From assembly GCA_036927565.1 (NCBI GenBank), contig JAYESD010000005.1:94466301-94530300 (forward strand): a stretch of 64,000 nt of DNA. Reading direction: 5' to 3'. This stretch comes from Tuctoria greenei. Lineage: Eukaryota > Streptophyta > Magnoliopsida > Poales > Poaceae. Each line of letters begins with the position of its first letter. Within the stretch, counting starts at the first letter, position 1. Positions 43,734-53,179 of this stretch are shown one piece after another. The notes beneath the pieces are model-generated. The model was not told the DNA's origin, made no database searches, and saw nothing but the letters and a program-made list of their open reading frames with translations. A program made the position numbers and the translations under genes.

Positions 43734-46021
43734 CATAGAAGCACAATACGTCGATGACTCAATACTGGGGTTAGTCAAAAGGCATTTAGGAATCCAGTAC
43801 TGAGTCACGCGACGTGCGGCAGGAAAAACACGCGAAAGCTGAGACAAAACAGCAGGTTTATGAGTCAAAGTTTGAGATTTTTTATTCTTAACTACTGACC
43901 TATAAGGTGTCACTTGTGTAGCACAAAAATCAGTAGCTCCGGAGGCAAAAACAGAAGGTCCGGAGGTAAATTTTGAATGTTTTTTACTCAAAACAGCAGG
44001 TTGTACATTCGGTTCAATATGTGCAGCAAATTTTGCATGAAAGTTATGAGATCTAGCAACCATTCTTTCCCTTTTCTGTTGTTTAGCTAGTCTATAACAA
44101 AAATCTATGACATGACCATCTCTACCACAGTAGGTACAATAAAATTTAACTTTGTGTTCATGTCTAGATGAGCAAACAACATTTTTATTTGAAATCGAAT
44201 GAGACAATACTCCTGCGGAATTGAAACCACTTCTTTTTGTTTAGGAATTGTTTGAATCAAACCACTTCCTAATGACTTTACAATTTTAGGTGGATGTGCC
44301 TTAGCATGAGCATGAGAATCAAAACCTAAACCAGTTTTATCATTGCAAGACTTGGATGAATTCAGCAGCAAGTTAAGGTTCTTATTCCCATTACAAAACC
44401 GATCAAATGTCTTATGCATGTTATCAAGTTTATTGGACAGATCAAGGCAATTTTCACATGAAGTTTTTCCTTTTAATTTGCAATTGGAATAATATTTAAC
44501 TTCATGACAACGTAAAACATTGTTCAATATAGAGATTTCATTCATAGCATCTTGCAGTTTCTTATCAAGATCATCACAACTAGAACAATGCAAATCAATT
44601 GTAAAACAAGAAGCATCTTTTAAGTTTTTAATATTAAGTGCAGGAAGCTTTTTGTTCTTTTCAATTTCAAGTTCAAGTTTATCAAGTGTGGAGGTATGTG
44701 CACTTCTTAGGGAGGACAATTGTTCATATATTAAGTCACATGAGGAACAAGAATCATCACTAGGAATCAAGGATTTCAAACGATTAATTTCAGATTCTAG
44801 TGACTCAATTTTAACAGCATTGTCCCTAAGCTTTTTGTCCTTTTTCTTAACAATAACAGTGGCATGAGAAATAGCATCACACATTTCTTCGCAAGTAGGA
44901 CATACCTCTTCATTGTCGCTGTTGTGTTCTGCCTCCTCCATACTTGATCTTGACTTGCCCGCCATGAAGCACAAGTTTGCCAAATCATCTTCATCTTTAT
45001 CACTTCCAATGTCCATGTCGCTTGAGCCAAGTTCCTGGAGTGCTGAGATAAAACTGCTCACCAATTGACGTCCTGTAAAACCCTTCTTTTTCTTCGTATC
45101 TTTTGCAGAGTGCTTCGTTCTTGTTTTCTTTTCATCCCGGGAAGTAGGACCTGAAAGATTAGGGCAATCTGAACGAAAATGTCCTATCTTACCACATTCA
45201 AAGCATCGTTGAGGTCCGGAGCTTCCTCTCCTTCTAGTTCTCACATTTTGCAATGCTTTTGAGAACCGGGTAGAGATGAGCGCTAGCTCCTCCTCTGAAA
45301 ACTCCTCAATCTGTGCAAGGGTTAGAGAGGACAGCAAAACAAGTGCACCACAAGATGATGTTTGATCGGAACTAGGCATGTCACGTTGAGAAACAAAAGC
45401 AATAGACTTGTTGGGGTTCTTATGTGAGATTATCTCAGTTTCATGAGTGTTTAGCTTGGAATATAGCACATCTAAAGTAAGTGAACTCATGACAGTAGAT
45501 TCACGAATAGATGTGACTTTCATCTCCCAAATTGACATATCTAATGCACTTAGCAATTGCCTTGCATTTTCAGCATCTAAAAAATTAACATTGACACTAC
45601 GCAAGTTGCTGAGAATCTTATTAAAGCGAGCCAAAAGGTCCTCAATAGACTCACCGGGTTGCATCTTGAAGCGCATGTATTCTTTCTTGAACATGTCTTG
45701 CCGTACCTCTTTGATGGTGTTGGATCCTTCGTGGTAGTCACAAAGTGCTTTCCACACATCGTATGCAGATTGGAGGTGTGCAACACGGTCGAAGTCGCTT
45801 TGTGTTAATCCTTGTATGATCAAGTTCCGAGCCTTGTTGTTGTTGTCGATATCTCTCAGATTTGTAGCTGTAACTTGATCGTTTGATGGCACTTCGTAAG
45901 GCTTGTATACCTTCTCCCATATTGCAAAGCCTTGTGCCTGGATGAAAGCCTCCATGCGTGCCTTCCAAACCTGAAAATCAATACCAGCGAACACACAAGG
46001 TTTGGCAGAGTACTTCTCCAC
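43731..46021 (-). pseudogene. SIRE-1 gag, one frameshift
   Basis: An open stretch of 638 codons (46021-44105) encodes a copia Gag: UBN2-type core beginning EKYSAKPCVFAGIDFQVWKA, MQPGESIEDLLARFNKIL, a CCHC knuckle CFECGKIGHFRSDC near residue 280, an acidic linker, then a long coiled coil (residues about 385-560). A frameshift near 44205-44225 moves the last part to 44207-43731, which carries a second CCHC-like knuckle CTYCGRDGHVIDFC and ends at TAG in the pol frame. The first codon is GTG; the codon before it is ATC, one change from ATG, so the start was probably lost. Two knuckles plus a coiled coil suit SIRE-type Gag. Confidence 0.85.
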
Positions 46022-46081
46022 GATGATTAGTCAAAAACATCCGCAAATAAAAAGATTAGAGCACCGTGGCTGTGATTCAAT

Positions 46082-47723
46082 TGTAGGATCGAAGAGCACG
46101 TGAAAAGCTACCAGAGGGGGGTGAATGGTAGATTTAAAAATCTTACGCAGTAGAAACAATTAAACCCCAACCCCTTCGGCAGAAAAATGATCTGTTAAAG
46201 AGATCGTGTGTGAGACTAATCTAAATGTGTTTCACCGTGACAAAAGTGATAGATATCAGAGAGAATCAAGTCACGAAGATAACACAACAATAATCACTCA
46301 AATACGTCGAGAAAAACTCAAGTTATGATCGAAAGATCAAACAAAGGTCAATCTGCCCTACCCAAAAAAAAAACAGTTCTGGAACGCTGCAACGAAACTC
46401 GTGTAGATTATAGACCACAAATCCAATGACCGTGAAATTTTTATATATGATAGATAATCAAGTTGTGAAGACAACCCAAAAAGAATCACGTCAATTAGAT
46501 CTGTAAAACTCGAGTTATGATAAAACCACCGATGAAAGGTAGTGCTGTCCAGAAACTCGATGAGTAAAACTTGTCTGGAACAAGTCCGATGAACAAGGCA
46601 CAAAACTTTCTTCAAACTACTAATTTTATTAAATAGAACACAAGAGGAACAACCCCAAAGTCGTGCACCACGAGCTCTTGGCTCCCTTGCTTATGTAACC
46701 AGCTCGAAAGCCAACTCAACTCAGATCAGGAACCTAATCCTACTCTGTTCACGAATCGTAACTTTCCATAACCCTTAGGATTCTTCTATACGCAGATAGA
46801 AGAAATCTTAAGACTTCCAAACACCTTAGGAATGTATCCCACATTCCTAAACAACTCAAATTCGTGACTCACACGAAATCCTATCATAACCAACACAAAT
46901 ATTTCCATATTTGAGTCAAACCCGACTCAGCCGCAGCCTGAGTCCATAACCTAGTCGGTTGGACCTTTCCGACCAATTCTTTATGTCCACATCTCTTCAT
47001 CACGTCTCGGAACCATGTAGCCACGTCCATGCACTCCTTGCACATGTGCAAACATCTTCCAATGACGTCCATGATACCTTCACATGCATTGTTCTTGATT
47101 CAATCATGCTGCGCAACCTCCTGATCAGCTCAACCACAATTCCTCCTGAATTTGGTTGTTGGAACCTCATCTCCTCCTTGAGACTAGTCCAATGGATCCC
47201 ATCACCAGCCATGTCTTGAATTCAAGCAACACCTGCACATGAATAAACAACCAATCCATACGAGCCCAAGTCCTCGACTTGAATCAAGTTAGTTCCGAAC
47301 ACCTTACGTGAGAACCTGACATGAGCATGTTGCAAAATCACAGTAACACGATATCATCCATGTCAACCAAAAACGCACCAAAGACTTAGCAAATGAATAC
47401 TAAGCAATCTTTCCAGAGATGTAAAGCAAGTACGAAACATTGCAAATGAAAAACAGAAGCATTGCGGTCAAGTTCCGGACCTTGCCAGAGCAACCCAGAC
47501 CTTGAGCCGGAGCTAACAAAAACATGTCAGAGCTATCAAAGAAATGTCGGAGCTAAAGACAAAACTTCACGGGAGCTGACCAAAGCTAGTCGGACCTTGC
47601 TGTAGCTCGGAGCTAGAGTCGGACCTTGATAAAAAGGTGTTTTTGGTGATATTCAAAACTTTTATCATCAAAGCCAATTGTATTCACTACAAGCAAATGT
47701 ATTCAGCACACATAGGTCTTACA
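46082..47723 (-). repeat. SIRE-1 5' LTR
   Basis: 1,642 bp, highly similar to the 3' LTR. Its TATA box reads TTACATAAGC (46690-46699) where the other LTR copies have TATATAAGC. The CGGAGCT/CGGACCTTG array is short (about 47475-47630). It would drive the genomic RNA. Confidence 0.9.
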
Positions 47724-47728
47724 CACAA

Positions 47729-48031
47729 AAAATATAGTAATTTTTTCTCAGATTATAAATGACCCACGAAAATATCTCCCCGAACAATTTTGTGTGCGTC
47801 TTTTGACATCGACAAAACTACTGTTATTTTAGACAGCTTGTTCTGGCCAATGAAATATATTTATTTTCACGGACGGCCAAAGAAAATAGGTATATTTTTG
47901 TCAAAATGTGTGTGTCGACCTGAGGCGGACGAAAATAACGACCAGTCCCACGAAAATACTTATTTTTTCGAGTTTTAAGTATAATTCGTGGGTTCTTGTC
48001 CCATGAAAATAAATTGGGTTCCTGTAGTGCT
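47729..48031. mobile_element. Right end of the CACTA-like element
   Basis: CACGAAAAT-type subterminal words and a terminus that reads, on the minus strand, CACTACAGGAACCC, ending at about 48030. After it PAH-type sequence resumes. Confidence 0.65.
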
Positions 48032-48378
48032 GGCAAGCGTACAAGTACGACAGAGTTCATCGAGATCTTGCTCGAGCTCCACCAAGGTAGGACAGTGACC
48101 ATCTGTGCATTCTATCTTTGGGTCTCCAACATACAGACCACAACCGCGTGACTAGACTGGAGGGTGGGACCAGCTTAATGCAGCAATTCATCTTTCTTTT
48201 CATGGTATTAGGGTTATATGGGTATATGTCTTGGATGGTCAAGTTAGTTTTGTTTTGGAAGATGGTCAAGTTAGTTTTGTTTCATGTGCACCCTGCTCTC
48301 ATTCATGGCTTCAATATATGAGTTCTTGCCAGAAGGCTACATAATTAATACTGAAGATGGAGAAGAAACCGCTTGATC
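48032..48378 (+). pseudogene. PAH-domain pseudogene, second part
   Basis: Starts with YKYD followed, after a one-base shift, by EFIEILLELHQG, then an intron-like part similar to 27454-27610, and HPALIHGFN, a TGA, FLPEGYIINTEDGEETA and a stop, matching the second half of the PAH (GHPDLI.GFN.FLP). With 37208-37350 it forms a paralogue of the gene at 27350, broken by nested insertions, a frameshift and a stop. Confidence 0.65.
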
Positions 48379-48794
48379 GAGGTCTGGTGATTTAGAGATT
48401 TATAGAATGTTTACATCATTGTAAATCGTTAACAAATCTTTCTATACCTTTATTAATAAGTCACGGTTGGTTGTTGGTGGATTATATTTATCACCAAATT
48501 GTAATCTGTCAACTCTTCTGTCTTTGTACTAAGAGATACAATTTAAGTTATATTTCATTCAAACTTCATATATGTACCCCTATCCGCTTGTGCTCAACCC
48601 CTATCTACACTAATGTTACTGTTTCTATGCACCATAACAAAGATACAACATGAGTTTTGTGGTGCTATTCTTGCATCACTTTGTTGAATATAGTGTTTGC
48701 TAACCTATGCGATCAACGAAGAACAGGGTTTTTTGACCTCTGAAAGAGACTCGGTTTTTTACACCTTTGATAACCAATTACAGAAGTGATTACA
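48379..48794. other. AT-rich spacer
   Basis: No gene, repeat or element end recognised before the gypsy LTR. Confidence 0.5.
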
Positions 48795-49280
48795 TGTTAT
48801 GGTCGGTTTACAGTATAGGCGCAGAGCTAGAGATATAAGACATCCGCAGTCTCATTAGGGTTTGATAAGAGGTATTAAGAGTTAGTTAAGTTTTAGTTGG
48901 AAATAAAGATTCGGCCAGATTCTGTTCTGCTCCTAGAGTCCAGTCAGAGTCATATTAGTATTAGAGTCAAGTATAGAAGTCTAGCAAGGACTCTTGATTC
49001 TGAGTCCGAGTCTAATAGAGGGAGATCAGGACTCTGGGTCCTGTTTCCTGAGTTGAGTCTAGGTCTGTAACAGGGTACAAGCGGTTATATAAATCGCCTG
49101 AGATTGAGGAATAAAGTGGCAAGCGTTGTTTGGGTTTACCTCATACCTCCGGGCCTCGCTCGTTGGCGACGTTACGGCGCCGCCGGCTTGCAAGCGACCA
49201 GTTCATCATTCCCGTACCAGACCTACACCTTCGCATCCTTACTTCCTCCGTTCCTGCAAGAAAACAGAGAGAACCTGTCA
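48795..49280 (+). repeat. LTR of a third gypsy family
   Basis: A 486-bp LTR starting TGTTATGGTCGG and ending AACCTGTCA, followed by TTTGGTATCAGAC (PBS-like, initiator-Met type). A TATATAAA box is near 49086. The left flank is TTACA. The other end of the element is not in the window, being hidden by later insertions. Confidence 0.7.
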
Positions 49281-49314
49281 TAATTTGGTATCAGACAGCA
49301 CCAGCTACGATCCC

Positions 49315-50086
49315 ATGGCGGACATATTCGACATACGATTTGATGCGCTTCAAAATCAGATTGAACAGACGAACTCCTCAATCAGCAAGATTAGTTCTGC
49401 AGATCAAGATGCTCCTCACTCTGACAGAAGGAATCCCTGCTATCAAAGCTGATCTTTAAGACGTTAAAGAACAACTTGCAGCTCATAATATCGCCATATC
49501 TCGTCTAGAACACCCCGATAGTATCAATAAGGATGGAGAAGATGATACAGACAAGAACATCAAGCCTTAGGGCAGCAGTGAAGGCTCTGGCCCTATTGGT
49601 AATGATGCTGACCTAATATAAGACCAACGAGATAATAACAGGGAAAATCATCAGCCGAGACGCCCTGGCAACAATCAGCATCAGGGCAAGCGCTTCCCAC
49701 AGCAACTGCATAGGATCAAATTTCCTATTTATGATGGCTCCACCGACCCCCTCCCTTGGTTAAACAAATGTCAACAATTCTTCATAGGACAGGAAATATT
49801 GGAAGAGGACAAGGTATGGTATGCCACAACGCACATAGAAGGTGCAGCACATCTGTGGTATTTTAGGCTTGCCCGTGATCATGGTCAGCCGAGTTGGTCT
49901 GACTTTGAAGAATTGGTTAATCTGCGCTTTGGACTCCCCTTACGAACCAATTCCCTAGGTGAATTTGCAAATCTGAGTCAAGCGGGGTCAGTAGCAGAAT
50001 TTCAGGATCAGTTCCTGCAACTCCTTTGCTGCTGCGATTTGAAGTCAGACTCCAATGCAATGAACCTGTTTACAGCAAGGTTACAT
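49315..50086 (+). pseudogene. Gypsy gag, 5' part, interrupted
   Basis: The ATG at 49315 opens MADIFDIRFDALQNQIEQTN; a one-base shift and stops follow (near 49450 and 49568). The Retrotrans_gag core is open at 49720-50090: IKFPIYDGSTDPLPWLNKC, AAHLWYFRLARD, WSDFEELVNLRFGLPLR, SVAEFQDQFLQLLC. It ends exactly at the LTR start of the Ale-type copia (50087). Gag would form particles; this one is truncated and frameshifted. Confidence 0.75.
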
Positions 50087-50387
50087 TGTTAAACATAGAA
50101 GCCTATATCAATATTTGGTATGCTATATTGATTACCATATATGGTTGGAAGTATACTTAGCATATTGGCTACCATATATGTCGGGAGTATATTTGCTATG
50201 CTAGATAGACTACCATATGCATCAGTAGTATATTTGGTAGAGAATATGTTATGCATAGTAGTCTATATTTATAGATAGAAAGGAATCATCTATTCTTGGA
50301 ACATATGTAACATACCGTGTATATATTTCTCTATAAATATAAGAGACCATGACCCATAGTAGTCATTCAGCGCCATACAATCTATCA
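50087..50387 (+). repeat. 5' LTR of an Ale-type copia element
   Basis: A 301-bp LTR starting TGTTAAACATAG and ending TCTATCA, with CTATAAATATAAG as the TATA region near 50331. TGGTAACAGAGCC follows directly (50388-50400) and matches the usual copia PBS TGGTATCAGAGC at all but one base. Short LTR and gag type suit the Ale/Retrofit lineage. Confidence 0.8.
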
Positions 50388-50463
50388 TGGTAACAGAGCC
50401 AAGGTTCTAACCCATACCACAATTTTTTCTTCCGCCTCCTCCACCACTTCCTCCTCCTCTATC

Positions 50464-52272
50464 ATGTCAGGCACTCACAACACCACCATGGCCTCGATCC
50501 CTATTCACCAAGTTGTCACCATTCGTTTGACAAAATCCAACTTCCTCCTATGGCGTGCTCAGCTCCTGTCGTATCTCCGGAGCTCAAAGCTGATCGGGTA
50601 CCCAGATGGCACCCACGCCGCACCTAAGAAGAAGGTTGTCGCATCGACGACCCCGGGTGCTAAACAAGTCCCCAACCTGGCATACGAATGCTGGTATGAT
50701 CAAGATCAACAACTATTGAGTGATCTTCTATCGTCGACGACCAAAGAAGTTCTTTGAGGTGTCGTCAATGCCACGTCTTCAAAGGAGGTATGGGACTCCC
50801 TCAAAAGAAGTTTGCCTCATCTATGAAGGCGCGCACGGTGCAAATCTGTGTGGAACTTGCTATATCAAAGAAACACGATATGTCCGCCGCTGACTTCTTC
50901 TACAAGATCACGGGGCTCCCCACCGAGCCCGCTGCCGCCTCCCCTCTGCGATGAGAAGGTTCTCGCCTATCTCCTTGCAGGTCTCCCACGCGAATACGAC
51001 CCATTCGTCACGTAGATGACGACAAAGACTGAGGCATTCTCCCTTGATGATGTTTTCGCTCACTTGGTCGCATTCGAAGCCTGACAGCTCCAGCACCTGA
51101 CGAAACTACAGCTAAACCATGGTGCCTTCGCAAATTACGTGGGGCGTGGCAGTACATCCCGTGGTCGCGGTCGTCGTGACTATGGCCGTGGTGGTCGGTC
51201 TCGTGGTGGCACCCCGTCGCGCGGTGATTGTCGTGACAACGACCCTCGTCCTCAATGTCAGATTTGTGGCAAGCTCGGCCACACCGCCATCAAGTGCTGG
51301 TATAGGATGGACAACACGTACCAGGATGAAGCCCCCTCGACAGCCTTGGCGTCCACAAACTCGTACAAGATCGACCCCAACTGGTATAGTGACACGGGCG
51401 CCACCGATCATATTACAAATGATCTCGATCGCCTTTCTGTTCGTGAACACTATCATGGAGGCAAACAAGTGCAAGTCGGCAATAGAGCAGGTTTGCAGAT
51501 TATTCATGTTGGTCATTCTTCAATTAATACTGTTGCTTGCCCTCTTGCATTATGTAATATTTTGCATGTGCCTGATATTTACAAGCATCTTCTTTCCGTT
51601 CATAAATTTTCTTGTGATAATAATGTCTTCTTTGAATTCCATCCATGGCATTTTTCTATTAAGGATTGAACATCGAGGAGAAGTCTTCCGGAATGGTGAT
51701 GTGAGTCTGGCATCTATCCTATCAAGTCATCCGATGTCGCTGCCCTCAAGCATGCCTTAGCGAGCAATTCTACTAGTCAAGCCCAATGACATGCCTGACT
51801 CGGTCATCCTTCATGTAAAGTAGTCCGGTCAATTTTGCATCTCAATAATATTTAATATCCTAGAGAGTCATCTTTGTCGGTTTGTAATGCATGACGACTA
51901 ACTAAGAGTCATCAATTACCATACACAAGTTCTATTCATCGGTCTACATCACCCTTAGAACTCATTTTCTCCGATGTTTGGGGACCTGCACCCCAATCTG
52001 TTGGCAGTTTTAAGTATTACATCAGCTTTATTGATGATTTTAGTAAATTTTCTTGGATCTATTTAATGCATGATCGTACTAACGCTTCTCGTATATTTTT
52101 ACAGTTCCAAGCGCATGTTGAGCGTCTCCTTGATGCTAAAATTAAGTGTAGTCAATCTGATTGGGGTGGGGAGTACCAGAAAATTCACAACATATTTTTT
52201 CATTCTCTTGGCATATCTCACCGTAAGCTACCCACTTGGCAGAGTGGGATAGCCCTGCGGCACCTTCACTGT
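50464..52272 (+). pseudogene. Ale-type copia gag-protease-integrase, truncated
   Basis: Gag starts MSGTHNTTMASIPIHQVV at 50464, with LTKSNFLLWRAQLLSYLRSS (copia gag core) and stops near 50755 and 51016. A CCHC knuckle CQICGKLGHTAIKC lies near 51258-51300, protease YSDTGATDHITND near 51385-51425 (active DTGA). The GAG_pre-integrase region is at 51540-51830 with LGHPSCKVV, and the integrase core begins FGDLHPN and FIDDFSKFSWIYLM, then QSDWGGEYQ at about 52150. The element is cut at about 52272, after a degraded PYTHQQNG block, by the Tat-3 LTR. RT and RNase H are not in the window. Confidence 0.75.
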
Positions 52273-52274
52273 GA

Positions 52275-52854
52275 TGCGATTAGTCGTAGCGGTACCTGAC
52301 ATTAGGCGTGCGCTGCGCCATGCATTTGGGGAAGCCGCGTATCTTCAAGGTTTGATGGAGACAAGGCGCACCGCCCTCTTAACTTCCTCACTATCTGCTC
52401 AGGGCAAGTGGACTGACCATGTGGCCGCAGGGGAGCTCTCCACCATGGTGGAGGCCATGCCTGTCTTGCAGGCCACATGGCAGCTCGGGAGCTCACCTCC
52501 GTGGGGGAGGCCAGGTCTCGCCCCGCGGACCACGTGGCATCTCGGGTGCTCGCCTCTGCTGGGGAGATCGGGTCTCGACTTCGTGGGCCACGTGGCAGCT
52601 TGGGAGCCTACTTCTGTGGAGGAAGTCAGGTCCCGTCCTGCTGGACACATGGCTGCCTGGGAGCTTGTCGTCAAGGTGGAGTTGAGCTCCCCCTTTTTGA
52701 TGTCTTGTGGGCACCCCGGACTTCCCATCTGAGGTCGGTGGGTCTGGGTTTCTTTGGACACGTGGTGCCCTTGGACCCTGTCCCTGCTGGGAGGCGAGGT
52801 ACCTAGGCGGCTCTAGCTTGTGCGCGAGGGTACCCGGTATGCCGGGTACCGACA
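52275..52854 (-). repeat. Tat-3 3' LTR
   Basis: On the minus strand starts TGTCGGTACCCGGCATACCG. Modules of about 60 bp with GGGAGCT/GGAGGCCAGGTC hairpin words and CACGTG at 52531-52536, 52589-52594 and 52759-52764. The PPT-like tract (complement of GTGGCCCCTGGGTCCACC) follows at 52855-52872. Confidence 0.7.
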
Positions 52855-52872
52855 GTGGCCCCTGGGTCCACC

Positions 52873-53179
52873 TTGGGGTGAGGCAACGAGCTCGAGGGTG
52901 GGGCCTTATCCTGCTTTCCCGCGCGGTCTTTTAATTTTGTCTTAATCAGTCGAAGCGGTGCAGTCTTCTGCTGCTGTGACCACGTGTCCCTCTCTGGTTG
53001 AGGGGTCGTGGTGATTGGATCTTTGCTTGCTGTGACATTATCGCGATGGTTCCCAAGGCATCTGCTGCACTTTTGCTACTTTCACTTCTGTCTTTATGGG
53101 AACTGTCGGGTTGCCTTCTCTGGCGGGGAACTGCTCGGGCCAGCTTTTCTGACGAGGGACCTGGGCCTGCTCATCATGG
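52873..53179 (+). promoter_or_regulatory. Presumed promoter region of the Tat-3 antisense gene
   Basis: About 300 bp between the PPT and the first protein-like sequence, without genes of its own. By position it should hold the promoter of the antisense gene. I see no clear TATA box. Confidence 0.35.

Larger units (their letters stand above)
37900..47723 (-). mobile_element. SIRE-1: complete SIRE/Maximus-type copia element, mutated
   Basis: A 9.8-kb element in minus orientation. LTRs lie at 37900-39538 (3') and 46082-47723 (5'), the target duplication CACAA at 37895-37899 and 47724-47728, the PPT complement at 39539-39549, pol at 40547-43733 and gag at 43731-46021. LTRs differ by a few percent by eye. 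The coding region carries at least one nonsense and three frameshift lesions, and the gag start reads ATC where ATG is expected. The PBS side (ATTGAATCACAGC after the 5' LTR) only loosely resembles the usual initiator-Met site. It sits inside a CACTA-like element within a PAH pseudogene. Confidence 0.95.

Noticed and set aside
51112..51760. Frames of 134 and 213 codons around the Ale-type gag
   Set aside because: They are out of frame with the CCHC knuckle and protease at 51139-51669, which are the real coding signal.
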